DNA of 64,000 nucleotides from Halorubrum yunnanense (GCF_026586675.1 NZ_JAODIX010000039.1:24110-88109), one strand, 5' to 3'; counted from the first letter of the stretch, positions 25,274 to 35,058 are shown. Notes: a model not told the origin generated them from the sequence alone. A program made the numbers and translations.

Positions 25274-26767
25274 ATGGCACGCTCGTTCACGCCCACGACG
25301 TACGGGGACCTCGACCCGGACCGCCGCCCGAGCCTCGCGGCGGCGCTGGTCCCGGTCCTCGCCGTCGTGGCGTTCCTCGGTATCGGCTCGGCCGTCCTCG
25401 GTCTCGACCCGCACCCGCCGCTCCTCTGGAGTATCGCCTTCGTCGGCGGGTTCGGCCTGTGGCTCGGCTACGACTGGGAGGAGCTGTTCGACGGGATCGC
25501 CAACGGGCTCGTGATGGGGTTACAGGCGCTGCTCATCATCTTCACCATCTACGGGCTCATCGCGACGTGGGTCAGCGCCGGGACGATTCCGACCCTGATG
25601 TACTACGGGCTGGAGGTCCTCACGCCGACGACGTTCCTGCCGGCGGCCGCGGTCCTCGCCGCCGTCGTCGCGTTCGCGATCGGCTCCTCGTGGACGACCG
25701 TCGGGACCCTTGGCGTCGCCTTCGTCGGCATCGGCGCGGGGCTCGGCGTTCCCTCGCCGATGACGGTCGGGGCGGTCCTCTCGGGCGCGTACGCCGGTGA
25801 CAAGCAGTCACCGCTCTCCGACACGACGAACCTCGCCGCCGGCGTCACCAACACCGACCTGTACGGGCACATCCGCCGGATGCGGACCGGGACCGTCGTC
25901 GCCTTCGGGCTCGCGGTACTCGGCTTCGCCGCGCTCGGCCTCCGCGCGAGCGGGGAGATCCCGGCGGGGAGGATCGCGGAGATCCAGGGCGCGCTCGGCG
26001 GGACGTACGCGGTCACGCTGCTCGCCTTCGTCCCGCTCGTGGTCACCTTCGGGCTGGCGCTGCGCGGGCACGCCGCGCTGCCGACCCTCGTCGCCGGCGT
26101 CTTCGCCGGCGTGCTCACGACGATCCTCGTCCAGGGGGTCGGCTTCGTCGCCGCGTGGGACGCGTTCATGTACGGCACCGCGCCGGAGTCGGGCTCGACC
26201 ACGGTGAACGACCTGCTCGCGACTGGCGGGCTCACCGGCTCGGCGTGGACGATCACGGTCGTGGTCGCCGCGCTCTCGCTCGGGGGCATCCTGGAGCGAA
26301 CCGGGGTGCTGGCCGTGATCGCACACCGGTTCACCTCGGCCGTGCGGAGCCCGGGCGCGCTCGTCGCCGGGACCGGCGCCTCCGCGATCCTCATCAACGC
26401 GCTCACGGCCCAGCAGTACATGAGCATCGTCCTCCCGGGCGTCACGCTCCGGAACACCTACGACGAGTTCGGGCTCGACACCGACCAGCTCTCCCGCGCG
26501 GTCGAGGCCGCCGGGACGCCGACCGGCGCGCTGTTCCCGTGGCACGCGGGCGCCGTCTACATGGCGGGCGTCACCGGCGTGCCGACGCTGGAGTACGCGC
26601 CGTACTACCTGTTCGCGTTCCTCTCGCCGCTCGTGTTGTTCGCCATGGCCGCGACCGGTTACTCGCTGAACGCGACGTCCGCGTCGGCGGACGTCGGTCC
26701 CGGGGCGACGGGGGCCGGCGGCTCCCCCGCGACTGACGACGCCGGCGTCCCGACGGACGACGACTGA
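25274..26767 (+). CDS. nhaC: Na+/H+ antiporter, NhaC family
   Basis: The 497-residue protein has about 11-12 membrane helices and the NhaC motif GDKQSPLSDTTNLAAG near residue 180. It also has the paired LITAQQ-type motif (NALTAQQYMSIVLPG) in the second half. It should exchange sodium for protons, an important task in high salt. An AT-rich promoter lies upstream. Substrate choice within the family (for example malate/lactate exchangers) cannot be excluded. Confidence 0.88.
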   Translation: MARSFTPTTYGDLDPDRRPSLAAALVPVLAVVAFLGIGSAVLGLDPHPPLLWSIAFVGGFGLWLGYDWEELFDGIANGLVMGLQALLIIFTIYGLIATWVSAGTIPTLMYYGLEVLTPTTFLPAAAVLAAVVAFAIGSSWTTVGTLGVAFVGIGAGLGVPSPMTVGAVLSGAYAGDKQSPLSDTTNLAAGVTNTDLYGHIRRMRTGTVVAFGLAVLGFAALGLRASGEIPAGRIAEIQGALGGTYAVTLLAFVPLVVTFGLALRGHAALPTLVAGVFAGVLTTILVQGVGFVAAWDAFMYGTAPESGSTTVNDLLATGGLTGSAWTITVVVAALSLGGILERTGVLAVIAHRFTSAVRSPGALVAGTGASAILINALTAQQYMSIVLPGVTLRNTYDEFGLDTDQLSRAVEAAGTPTGALFPWHAGAVYMAGVTGVPTLEYAPYYLFAFLSPLVLFAMAATGYSLNATSASADVGPGATGAGGSPATDDAGVPTDDD

Positions 26768-26839
26768 GCGCGGTCTCCGTCGCTCGCCGCTCCCCGCGGT
26801 CCGGTAGGTTTACCGCCGTCGACGCCCCGCCCATCGAAC

Positions 26840-27355
26840 ATGAGCCTGGAGGTCGCCGTCGCCGTCCCGTTCAAACACCGCGCGAAGGAGCGGCTGGGCG
26901 AGGGCGAGTTCGTCGTCGCGCTGTCGCTCGACCGCGACTGGTTCTCGCCGGACCAGGCGAAGCGGCTCGTCGACGTTGCGGTCGGCCGCGGGCTGGTCGA
27001 CGAGGAGGACGGCGACCTCGTCCCGCGGTTCGACCCCGACGAGGTGTTCGTCCCGGAGGGGTTCACGCCCGACGAGTCGATCCTCCGCGAGCAGTCCACG
27101 TTCGAGACCGCCCTCGACGCCATCGTCGCGGCCGGCGTCGAGAAGCAGCGCGCCGTCGCCGCGATCAACGAGCGGCAGCGCGCGCTCGCGGTCACCATCG
27201 AGGCGGCCGCGGTCCTCGTCGCGAAGGAACACGGCGCCGCGGTCGACCGCCTCGCGGCCGACGTTCGCGGAGAGCTCGCGGCCGCCGGCGACGCGACCGA
27301 CGACGGCGACGAGGCCGGAGGCGCCGACGCAGCCGACGCCGCGGGTGACGCCTGA
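26840..27355 (+). CDS. DUF2240 family protein
   Basis: The 171-residue protein matches archaeal DUF2240. It is mostly helical and acidic, with a region resembling a winged helix (LSLDRDWFSPDQAKRLVDVAVGRGLV) and a Gly/Ala/Asp-rich tail from about residue 145. The family is unstudied; similarity to DNA-binding winged-helix domains is only suggestive. It is followed with a one-base overlap (TGATG) by the next gene, so the two form an operon. GTTTACC upstream may be the TATA box. Confidence 0.8.
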   Translation: MSLEVAVAVPFKHRAKERLGEGEFVVALSLDRDWFSPDQAKRLVDVAVGRGLVDEEDGDLVPRFDPDEVFVPEGFTPDESILREQSTFETALDAIVAAGVEKQRAVAAINERQRALAVTIEAAAVLVAKEHGAAVDRLAADVRGELAAAGDATDDGDEAGGADAADAAGDA

Positions 27356-27801
27356 TGGTCGCGGACCGCCTGACCGACGGCGTCCGGATCGGGCAGCTGC
27401 TCGCCTCGGAGGTCTCCGGGAACGAGGGGCGACTGCGCGACCTCGCGCTCGCCGACGCCGACCCCGACGTGGAGCCGACGGCCGACGGCGCGCTCGCGTA
27501 CCGGATCGTTCGCGCGGGCGACGGCGACGGAGGGAGCGACGCCGAAGCGGGCGACGTGGGCGACGCCGCGGTCGTCGCCGAGGTCTCCCTCCACCCCGAC
27601 CGCGTCCGGATCGAGTTCGTCGGCGGGGGCGACGCCGAGAGCCCCGAGATCCCCGAGGTCGTCGCCGCCGCGGCCGACGAGGCGGGCCTCCGCGTCAGGC
27701 CGAAGGCGGTCCGGCCGCCGCGGACGCTGGTCTTCGTCGAGGACGGCGCGCAGGTGAAGCGCGCGCTGCCGGTGCTGGCGGCCGTCGTCGACGCCTTTTA
27801 A
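27355..27801 (+). CDS. Conserved-type hypothetical protein coupled to DUF2240
   Basis: The 148-residue acidic protein starts within the stop codon of the DUF2240 gene. It has an alpha/beta pattern (DRVRIEFVGG, VRPPRTLVFVEDGAQVKRALPVLAAVVDAF) and a variable Gly/Asp/Glu insert around residues 50-70. I recognise no family. Translational coupling suggests it works with the DUF2240 protein. Confidence 0.7.
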   Translation: MVADRLTDGVRIGQLLASEVSGNEGRLRDLALADADPDVEPTADGALAYRIVRAGDGDGGSDAEAGDVGDAAVVAEVSLHPDRVRIEFVGGGDAESPEIPEVVAAAADEAGLRVRPKAVRPPRTLVFVEDGAQVKRALPVLAAVVDAF

Positions 27802-27834
27802 AAGATAGCCGGCTGGCCGTCCGAGGCCGCCGCC

Positions 27835-29751
27835 TCAGTCCGACCGCCCGCCGTCGCCCATCGCGACGGTTCGCGTCCCCGACGCCGACGAGTCGCCCGG
27901 CGACTCCTCGCCGACCTCGAACTTGCGGAGCAGCGCCCCGAGCCGCTCGGCCTGGTCGGCGAGCGAGCCGGCCTCGGCGGTCGCCTGCGACATCGCGGCG
28001 AGCTGTTCGTCGGCCGCCTCGCTGACCTCGTCCGCCTCGTCGGCGGTCGACTTGCTGATCCCCGCCACCTCCTCGGCCATCGACACCGTCTCCTCCGTGC
28101 TGGCGGCCTGATCGTCGGTCGCTTTGCTGATCTCGCGGATCCCGTCGTCGGTCTCCCCGGCGTTGTCCGCCACCTCGGCGAACGCGTCGGCGGCGTCTTC
28201 GACGGCCTCGGCGCCCTCCTCCATGTGCTCTTCGGCCGTCCGGACCTCCTCGACGGTCGCCTGCGTCTGCGCCTGCGTGCCGGCGATGAGCTCCTCGATC
28301 TCCTGGGCCGCCTCCTGCGTCTCCTCGGCCAGTTGCTTGACCTCGTCGGCGACGACCGCGAACCCGTCGCTCCCGCCGCCACCGCCGCCGGCCCGCGCGG
28401 CTTCGATGTTGGCGTTCAACGCGAGCAGGTTCGTCTGCTCCGCGATGTCGCCGATGAGGTCGACGATCTCGCCGATGTCGTCCATCCGCTCGTCGAGGAC
28501 CCTGACCTTCTCGGCCGTCTCGCCGATCGCGTCCCGCGACTCCCGGACGCTGTCGATCGCCTCGCCCGCGGTGTCCTGTCCCTCGTCGGCGATCGAGGCG
28601 GTCTCCTGGGCCGCGTCCGCGACCGTCTCCGTCGAGGAGGCGACCTCCTCGATCGTCGCCGAGAGGTTGTTCATCTCGCCGGAGACCTGTTCGAGCATCT
28701 CGCGCTGGTCGGCCGCGCCCTCGGCGATCTCCTCGATCGACCGGCTCACGTCCTCACTGCGCGCCTCGGCGGTGTCGACGCCCTCAACCGTCTTCTCGCT
28801 GGCCGCGGACACCTCGCCGGCGAACGACTGGACGTCCCGCATCGTCGCCTCGATGTCGTCCATCATCTCGTTGAACGCGGCGCCGATCTGCTCCATCGCC
28901 TCGCTCTCGCTGTCGGCGTCCAGCCGGACCGTGAGGTCGCCGTCGGCCGCCCGGTCCATCGTGGCGCTGTAGTCGTCGGCCTTCGTCTCGAGGTGCTGGT
29001 TCAGCCACTCGACCTCCTCGCGGCGCTGCTCGACCTCCGCCTTCGCCTCCTCGACGTCCTGGATCTCGGACTTCTGCTCGGCGACGAGGTCGAGCTGGCG
29101 CTGCGCCTCCTCGCGCGACTTCTCGATGGAGTACCAGTTGACCATCAGCGCGAGCGCGAGCCCCGTGATGAACACCGCGTGGATCCCGCCCCAGACGATC
29201 GGGTTGGCGATCGCGGCCGGGTGGTTGTAGACGAGGCTGGAGTCGATCAGGCTGAATGTCCAGTGCCCGATCGCGACGTACAGCATCCCGACGGCGAACG
29301 GCAGCCAGTCCTCGTACAGCGCGAGGACGGCGATGAAGACGAAGAAGTGGAAGTGCGCCTCGATGTAGCCGCCGGAGAGCTTGACGAGCGCCATCGACAC
29401 CGTCATGCCGCTGAACGCCGCGAGCACCGTCCGCTGGCGTCGTCCCAGCCGCGACCAGTTCGCCAGCGCCGCGGTGCCGAGGATGAGGGCGGTGAACCCG
29501 CCGAGCATCCACGCCGGGGCAGCGGGGATCTCCGCGCCCGTGAACGACTCGGTCCCGCTGTACAGCCCCAGCGCGATCAGTAGCGGCACCTGGACCGCGA
29601 TAACGATCAAGATGTTCCGGTGTCGGCCGCTCCACATCTCTTCCGGTATCGACGTCCCATCCGGGATGTATCGGACGAACTCGCGGAGCTTCTCGCCGAT
29701 TCCGTGCGGTTGCCCGGTCGTCGTCGCCGACGTGACCCCTGACTCTGCCAT
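27835..29751 (-). CDS. Methyl-accepting chemotaxis transducer with multi-helix sensor domain
   Basis: The 638-residue protein has about six membrane helices in residues 45-215, then a HAMP-like/coiled-coil linker and a full cytoplasmic signalling domain with the hairpin tip EQTNLLALNANIEAARAG. The membrane domain carries the EAHFHFFVFIAVLALYEDW motif with paired histidines, a type also seen in other haloarchaeal and bacterial sensors and reminiscent of the oxygen transducer HtrVIII. Sensing of oxygen through bound heme is a reasonable guess but is not shown. No periplasmic ligand domain is present. The transducer should act on CheA/CheW and the archaellum. Confidence 0.85.
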   Translation of the reverse strand: MAESGVTSATTTGQPHGIGEKLREFVRYIPDGTSIPEEMWSGRHRNILIVIAVQVPLLIALGLYSGTESFTGAEIPAAPAWMLGGFTALILGTAALANWSRLGRRQRTVLAAFSGMTVSMALVKLSGGYIEAHFHFFVFIAVLALYEDWLPFAVGMLYVAIGHWTFSLIDSSLVYNHPAAIANPIVWGGIHAVFITGLALALMVNWYSIEKSREEAQRQLDLVAEQKSEIQDVEEAKAEVEQRREEVEWLNQHLETKADDYSATMDRAADGDLTVRLDADSESEAMEQIGAAFNEMMDDIEATMRDVQSFAGEVSAASEKTVEGVDTAEARSEDVSRSIEEIAEGAADQREMLEQVSGEMNNLSATIEEVASSTETVADAAQETASIADEGQDTAGEAIDSVRESRDAIGETAEKVRVLDERMDDIGEIVDLIGDIAEQTNLLALNANIEAARAGGGGGGSDGFAVVADEVKQLAEETQEAAQEIEELIAGTQAQTQATVEEVRTAEEHMEEGAEAVEDAADAFAEVADNAGETDDGIREISKATDDQAASTEETVSMAEEVAGISKSTADEADEVSEAADEQLAAMSQATAEAGSLADQAERLGALLRKFEVGEESPGDSSASGTRTVAMGDGGRSD

Positions 29752-29853
29752 GGTGTCGACTCCACTGATTCCGACAAAGAAGCTTCTCCCCCGAATATTC
29801 GCTTTGATACTTCAAGCGGTTCTCCAGCCGACTTCGCGTCCCTTCGGGCGAAC

Positions 29854-29860
29854 GCTTTTA
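29854..29860 (+). promoter_or_regulatory. TATA box of nurA
   Basis: CTTTTAAG is about 27 bp upstream of the GTG at 29886. The spacing supports a leaderless mRNA beginning at or near that GTG, and so supports GTG as the start codon. Confidence 0.5.
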
Positions 29861-29885
29861 AGACCGGTCGGCCCGCAGTACGGCC

Positions 29886-31184
29886 GTGACGCTCGATCCG
29901 ATCCACGTCGAGAACATCGCGCGGCTCGCGTACGGGATCGCGAGCGACGTGGACACGACCGACCACGACGACCTCGCGGAGCGGGTGTGGCGCGACTGGC
30001 TCCCCGAGCTTCGCCGCGACGGCCGCGTCGTCGTCGAGCCCGTCGGCGACCACGAGCGCCGGCTGGCCCCCGTCGACGACGCCGCCCTCGCCGAGCGCCC
30101 GTTCGAGACGGTCCACGGGCTCGATTCGGGGACGATCAACCCGACGACGTTTAAAAACGGGCTCGTCGTCGACGTGGCCCACGCCGCGATGGCGAGCGAC
30201 CCGACCGACCTGGGGCTCCACCGCGACCGCACGATCGTCGCGACCGTCCACGCCGGCGACTCCACCGCCGACTTCGACGGCGACTGGACCGAGCGCGACG
30301 AGGGCCACACCCGCCAGCGCGTGCTCCACGCGCCGCGGGTGAACCGGTACGCAGAGGGGGTCGTCCACGCGCTCGCCTTATACCTCGCCGAGGGGACCCA
30401 CGCGCTCGACCACGCCGAGGAGGTCGACGACCTGCTCGTTCTCGACGGCCCGATCTACCCGAAGGAGCTGTTCACGTGGGACGACCGCAACCCCGAACTC
30501 GGCGCGCTCGCACGCGAGGCGAAGCCCCAAGCCGTCGTCGAGAAGTACGTCCGACTCGTCGAGCGGTTCGTCGAGCGCAACGTCCCGCTCGTCGGCTTCG
30601 TGAAGAACCCCTCCAGCGGGACGGTCGTCCGCGCGCTGGCGCGGAAGGGCGTCGAGCCGCCGTGGCCCGACGACACCGCGCTGTTCACCCGACTCCTCGA
30701 ACGGCGGGGGGACCCGGACCGCTCTGGCGACGGGGTGTTCGGCGAGACCGGTGCGGCCGGAAGCGCCCGCGGCGACCGCCTCGACGACGCGCTCACGTTC
30801 ACCACCTGGTTCCACAGCCGCGGGGGCGCGGACGCGACGATGGCGGCCGACGGCGACGCGCTCGGGATCGACCGCGAGCTCGACCCCGAGCTGTACGAGC
30901 CCACGTTCATGATCGTGTACGACCCCCGGACCGACGTGACGTACAAGCTGGAGGCGCCGTACGCGTTCACCCGCGACGCCGAGACCCGCGACCGGCTCAC
31001 TCGCCAGGTTCTCGCCGACGTCGCGACGACCCGCGGACCCCCGGAGGCCGTCGCGAAGGCCGACGAGCTGGCGCGGATCGACGCCACCGAGAAGGCCGCG
31101 CTCCGCCGGAAGTTCGAGGAGCGGTTCGACAGCGACCAGCAGGCGACGTACGACGACCTGCGGTGGGGCAAGACGCGTTTTTAA
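29886..31184 (+). CDS. nurA: NurA-domain nuclease
   Basis: The 432-residue protein has the NurA nuclease fold. VHGLDSGTINPTTFKNG carries the catalytic Asp of motif I, and LLVLDGPIYPKELF gives a second acidic motif. In archaea NurA works with HerA, Mre11 and Rad50 in resecting double-strand breaks. None of those partner genes is in this window. The GTG start is supported by a TATA box at leaderless distance. Repeat copy C follows 15 bp downstream. Confidence 0.87.
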   Translation: MTLDPIHVENIARLAYGIASDVDTTDHDDLAERVWRDWLPELRRDGRVVVEPVGDHERRLAPVDDAALAERPFETVHGLDSGTINPTTFKNGLVVDVAHAAMASDPTDLGLHRDRTIVATVHAGDSTADFDGDWTERDEGHTRQRVLHAPRVNRYAEGVVHALALYLAEGTHALDHAEEVDDLLVLDGPIYPKELFTWDDRNPELGALAREAKPQAVVEKYVRLVERFVERNVPLVGFVKNPSSGTVVRALARKGVEPPWPDDTALFTRLLERRGDPDRSGDGVFGETGAAGSARGDRLDDALTFTTWFHSRGGADATMAADGDALGIDRELDPELYEPTFMIVYDPRTDVTYKLEAPYAFTRDAETRDRLTRQVLADVATTRGPPEAVAKADELARIDATEKAALRRKFEERFDSDQQATYDDLRWGKTRF

Positions 31185-31198
31185 ATGATCCGCCGGTG

Positions 31199-31481
31199 CG
31201 GTCGGCGCGTGCCTGCGAGGCCGCTTTGCGGCCGAGTCGCGAGGGACCGAAGGTCCCTCTGGCAGCCGGCGCTACGCGCCGGCGACAGCACCGCGCGAGG
31301 GACGCCGCGAGCGAAGCGAGCGGCGAGGCTGGGGAGGAATGAGGCTGCGGTGCTGTGCGGGCGGGGTGGGACTCAAAGGGGCAGTCGCGAGAGGCGCGGA
31401 GGCGACGCAAGCACCGCAAGGAGGGAGCGAACACAGTGAGCGACTGACTGAGGAGCGCAGCGAGCGTCCGCGCCTCTCGCG
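31199..31481 (-). ncRNA. Candidate structured RNA / composite repeat body, copy C
   Basis: This copy is inverted relative to A and B. Its main stem (CGCGAGAGGCGCGGA at 31386-31400 with perfect complement at 31467-31481) differs from the others. The conserved block lies at about 31325-31384 (GGCTGGGGAGG to CTCAAAGGGGCAG). To its left are perfect hairpins GGCCGC/GCGGCC (31219-31233), GGGACC/GGTCCC (31243-31257) and GCCGGCGC/GCGCCGGC (31265-31283). Strand is inferred from the TATA-like repeats on its right. It sits between two convergent genes. Confidence 0.45.
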
Positions 31482-31680
31482 GCTGGGGCTTTGGCGGTAT
31501 TCACCGTCAATTCGCAGTCAATTGCTTATAAACGAGCGGCTGGGGCTTTGGCGGTATTCACCGTCGATCCGTATGCAGCCATTTATAACCGAGCGACAGG
31601 AGGTTCGAACCCGTTCACCGCCCAGTACGTGCCGACAGCCACTTATAAACGAGCGGTCGGGGCTTCAGTACTGCTGACGC
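31479..31680 (-). repeat. Tandem 57-bp repeat array, copy C
   Basis: Read on the minus strand, units of 57 bp (31479-31535, 31536-31592), a 60-bp unit (31593-31652) and a partial unit carry TTATAA and AAAGCCCC at the same spacing as elsewhere. The two units nearest the body are most alike; those farther away diverge. A GGTTCGAACCC word in the third unit imitates a tRNA T-loop but no tRNA fold is present. Confidence 0.8.
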
Positions 31681-31696
31681 CAATCACGTCTGAGTC

Positions 31697-32425
31697 TCAT
31701 ATTGACTGCGCGAGCAACACCACGTAGATGACGCCGTTGTACACGCCGTGCGCGAGGCCGGGGACCCACACGTTCCCCGTGCGCTCGTAGAGGGCGCCGA
31801 GCACCGCGCCGAGCACGACGACGACGGCGACGTACGCCCACCGCTGGCCGGGCGTCCCGGAGACGGAGGGGAGGTGGACCAGCCCGAACGCAAGGCTCGC
31901 GAGCAGGATCGCCGGACCCGCGTCGAACGCGCGGCGGATCCCGCCCTGAACGACCCCGCGGAACAGCGCCTCCTCGACGGGCCCGACCACGAGCAGCGAG
32001 ACGGCGATCATGACGAGGTAGTACGTCACCGGGTCGCCGTCGGGGACGACCGCCTGGTTCTGCCCGGTCGTGAGCCCGATCTCGCCGAGCACGAACAGCG
32101 CGCCGTACTGGAACGCGAACAGGACCGCCCCGCCCGCGAGGGCGAGCCCGGCGTCTCGGAGCGTCGGCCGGCCGGCGCGGACGAGCCCCCACTGGTCGGT
32201 GATCGCGAGGTAGCCGACGACGGCAACCAAGAAGCCGGCGAACTGCAGCAGGGTCCGGAACACCTGCAGCCCGGTCGTCCCCTCTCTCACGAGCCCCAGC
32301 GAGACGGCGGACTGGGAGAGGGGCGCCGTCACCGCGCTGGCGACGAACAGCGCGAGGATGACCGCGAACACCGCGCTCGCGACGCGGAGGATCCGGTTCA
32401 CCGGCTCGGGGGGCGTCTCGCTCAT
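31697..32425 (-). CDS. CPBP-family intramembrane metalloprotease
   Basis: The 242-residue membrane protein has about seven helices and the CPBP (CAAX protease/bacteriocin-processing) motifs: EEALFRG in the middle, FGLVHLP next, and HGVYNGV near the C-terminus. These form the zinc-type active site in the membrane. Substrates in haloarchaea are unknown. It converges on nurA with repeat copy C between. Confidence 0.88.
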   Translation of the reverse strand: MSETPPEPVNRILRVASAVFAVILALFVASAVTAPLSQSAVSLGLVREGTTGLQVFRTLLQFAGFLVAVVGYLAITDQWGLVRAGRPTLRDAGLALAGGAVLFAFQYGALFVLGEIGLTTGQNQAVVPDGDPVTYYLVMIAVSLLVVGPVEEALFRGVVQGGIRRAFDAGPAILLASLAFGLVHLPSVSGTPGQRWAYVAVVVVLGAVLGALYERTGNVWVPGLAHGVYNGVIYVVLLAQSI

Positions 32426-32500
32426 CGGCGGGGATACGACTCGCGCCGGTTTATTGGCACCGGAAAGCGAAGGGTTCGGGTCGCGCGGCCGCCGCTCGGC

Positions 32501-33793
32501 TCAGGAGCCGTCGACCCGCAGCTCGCGCTTGTCGGCCACGGCGTCGGCCTCCGCGAAGTCACCGCCGCCGAGCAGGCCGCGCGCCGCCTTCTTTCCCCAC
32601 TCGACCGCGGGCTGCGTGAACGTCGAGACGCTCGCCAGCTCGCCGTAGAGGACGCAGGCGGCCTCCATGGCGTACAGCAGCTCGCCGAGGCTCCGCTCGT
32701 CGACCCGGTCGATCTCGACGCGCAGGTTCGGCACGTCGGCCGCCGCGAGGCTCGCCTCGGTCGCCTCGAACTCGGCGTCCAGCAGGTCGCCGAGCGACGA
32801 GCCGCCGAGGTACGCGAGGCCGTCGAGGTCGGTCTCGGGGATCGCGGTCTCCGCGCGTTCCGTCGGCCGGATGAGCGAGACGAGCTTGTCCGACGGGCCG
32901 GCGCGGTACAGCTGGAGCTGCGAGTGCTGGTCGGTCGCGCCGAGCGCGCGGGCGGGGGTCTGCCCGAGGCCGTCCTTCCCGAGGCTCTCGGCCCACAGCT
33001 GCGCGAACCACTCCGCGAACGTCTCCAGCGACTCCGCGTACGGCATCACGGCGTTCGTGAGCGCGCCGCGCTCCGCGAGCGCGTACGTCGCCGCGCCGTA
33101 GGCGTACGCGGGCGACTCGAACAGCGAGCCCGAGAGGTCCGCCATCCCGTCGCGGCCGCCCGCCAGCACCGCTTCGATGTCGTGGCCCTGCAGCGCCGGG
33201 GCCACGAGCCCGACCGTCGAGAGCGCGGTGAATCGCCCGGGTACCCCGTCCGGCACGTCGAGCGCGGGGAGGTCGTGGGCGTCGGCGAGCGCGCGGAGAT
33301 TCCCCTCCTCGCCCGTGGTGACGAGGGTGCGCTCGGTCCAGTCGACGCCCGCCTCGGTCATCGCCTCGCGGACGACGAGGAAGTTCGCGAGCGTCTCCGC
33401 GGTCGTCCCGGACTTCGAGACGACGTTGACGACGGTGTCGGCGAGCGGGAGGTCGTCGAGCAGCGCGGCGACCGCGTCGGGGTCGACGTTGTCGAGGAAG
33501 TGCGCGTCGACGTCGCTTTCGAGGGCGTTCGCGATCGTCGCCGCGCCGAGCGCGCTCCCGCCGATCCCGACCGTCAGGACCGCCTCGGGGCGGTCGAACC
33601 GGTCGGTCGCTTCCCGGATCGCGTCCGCGTCGGTCGCCGCCGGCAAGTTCAGCGCGGCGTAGCCGAACTCCTCGTCGGCCATGCCGGCGGCGATCCGGTC
33701 GTGCGCGTCCGCGACCCGGTCGTCGAGCCGCTCCAGCGTCTCGTCCGTGAGTCCGGGCGTCGTCTCCACCGCGTTGCCGAGGTCGACGTGCAT
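32501..33793 (-). CDS. pgi: Glucose-6-phosphate isomerase
   Basis: The 430-residue enzyme interconverts glucose-6-phosphate and fructose-6-phosphate. It has the PGI motifs VGIGGSALGA, VVSKSGTTAETL and the C-terminal VEWGKKAARGLL (catalytic Lys region). It is shorter than the E. coli form but normal for the haloarchaeal type. The ATG at 33793 is preferred to a TTG three codons upstream. It shares direction with the flanking protease and DoxX genes, but gaps of 70-80 bp leave operon status open. Confidence 0.93.
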   Translation of the reverse strand: MHVDLGNAVETTPGLTDETLERLDDRVADAHDRIAAGMADEEFGYAALNLPAATDADAIREATDRFDRPEAVLTVGIGGSALGAATIANALESDVDAHFLDNVDPDAVAALLDDLPLADTVVNVVSKSGTTAETLANFLVVREAMTEAGVDWTERTLVTTGEEGNLRALADAHDLPALDVPDGVPGRFTALSTVGLVAPALQGHDIEAVLAGGRDGMADLSGSLFESPAYAYGAATYALAERGALTNAVMPYAESLETFAEWFAQLWAESLGKDGLGQTPARALGATDQHSQLQLYRAGPSDKLVSLIRPTERAETAIPETDLDGLAYLGGSSLGDLLDAEFEATEASLAAADVPNLRVEIDRVDERSLGELLYAMEAACVLYGELASVSTFTQPAVEWGKKAARGLLGGGDFAEADAVADKRELRVDGS

Positions 33794-33871
33794 ATCAGAC
33801 AACGCGGGCGAACGCGGCTTAAAACCGGTCGTCCTCGGCTCCCGGTCCGCGGGGCCTCGGTCTCCCGGCCC

Positions 33872-34972
33872 TCAGTCGGCCGGAATCACCGACTCGTCGT
33901 CGTCGAGCGCGGGTCGCCCGACCCACCGGTCGAACGCGAGCGGTCCGGAGCCGAGCGTGAAGACGGCGGAGGCCATCCCGAACAGCGCCACGTGGGCGAG
34001 GACGGGGTCGTCCGGGAGCCCGAACAGCGTCGTCGTGAACAGCACGAAGGAGAGCGCGGCCGCGCCGCGGGTGAAGAAGCCCGCGATGAGCGCCACCCCC
34101 ACCGCGATCTCGGTCATCCCGGCGCCGACGACCCACAGCCCGGCGTCGACGGGGACCACCGACGTGAGACCGTACTTCTCGACGACGAGCAGCGCGCTGC
34201 CGGGGTCGGCGAGCTTCTGTATCAGGCCGAGGTAGACGAACGAGACGCCCATCCCGACCCGAAGGACCGTCGGGACGTAGCGCCGCAGGGGGCCCATCGA
34301 GTCGTCGAGGAACGACTTCAGGTGGTGAACGGGGTCGATCCGGCCGTAGTACGACCCCGGCGTGCTCGCGACCTCCAAGAGCATGTCGTCGGCGCTCGGG
34401 CGCCCGCCGCCGAGGACCGCCAGCGCGACCAGCACGGGAACGTACTCCATCGCGAGGACGACGGCGGGATCGACGGCGACGAGGACCCACGCGTACGTCA
34501 GCAGGCCGACCGCCGAGGCGATCCGTGTCCCGAGCCCGAAGAGGAGGAAGAAGCCGAGCCCGATGAAGAGGAGTCGAAAGAGGGGGCTTGCGCCGACGTC
34601 GAACGAGAGCGTCGGCGCGAACAGGTACCCCTGAAAGCCCGCGCCGACGAGGGGGAGCCCCACAGCGAGCCGCAGCATCCACGGGATGAGGTCGCCGTAC
34701 CCGGCGAGCTTTTTCCGCAGCACGACGATGTCGAGGATTGTCGGGCGTATCCACAGGTACGCGGCGATCCCGGCGACCGCGAGAAACCCCGACCCCCCGA
34801 ACAACGCCGCGTTGAACGGGTCGGACAGCACCTCAGCGGTGAACGTGACCGCGTCGATCGGGTCGCCCGACCCCTCGGTGACGTAGTCGACGTGAGCCGC
34901 GACCGGCCGCGCGATAAGCGTCGCGAGCAGGGCGAGCGCGGCGGCGACGACCGATCGGAAGCGAACGGACAT
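33872..34972 (-). CDS. DoxX-domain membrane protein with signal peptide
   Basis: The 366-residue protein begins with a Sec-type signal (about residues 1-26, ending VAA-HVD). It then has about eight to nine membrane helices, the C-terminal part (about 225-345) matching the DoxX family. An N-terminal helical half of unknown kind precedes it. It may take part in quinone-linked redox or thiol chemistry, but nothing in the context supports a definite role. Confidence 0.78.
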   Translation of the reverse strand: MSVRFRSVVAAALALLATLIARPVAAHVDYVTEGSGDPIDAVTFTAEVLSDPFNAALFGGSGFLAVAGIAAYLWIRPTILDIVVLRKKLAGYGDLIPWMLRLAVGLPLVGAGFQGYLFAPTLSFDVGASPLFRLLFIGLGFFLLFGLGTRIASAVGLLTYAWVLVAVDPAVVLAMEYVPVLVALAVLGGGRPSADDMLLEVASTPGSYYGRIDPVHHLKSFLDDSMGPLRRYVPTVLRVGMGVSFVYLGLIQKLADPGSALLVVEKYGLTSVVPVDAGLWVVGAGMTEIAVGVALIAGFFTRGAAALSFVLFTTTLFGLPDDPVLAHVALFGMASAVFTLGSGPLAFDRWVGRPALDDDESVIPAD

Positions 34973-35058
34973 AGCTCTCCTTACGGGCCGGACGCACCTA
35001 ACGGTACTTCTTCACGGACGTTCGAGAGCGACCGTCTCGTCGGGCCGACCTCGGCGAC

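Noticed and set aside
31600-31625. tRNA T-loop-like GGTTCGAACCC
   Set aside because: The flanking bases do not form a T-stem and no acceptor or anticodon arm fits. It lies inside a repeat unit.
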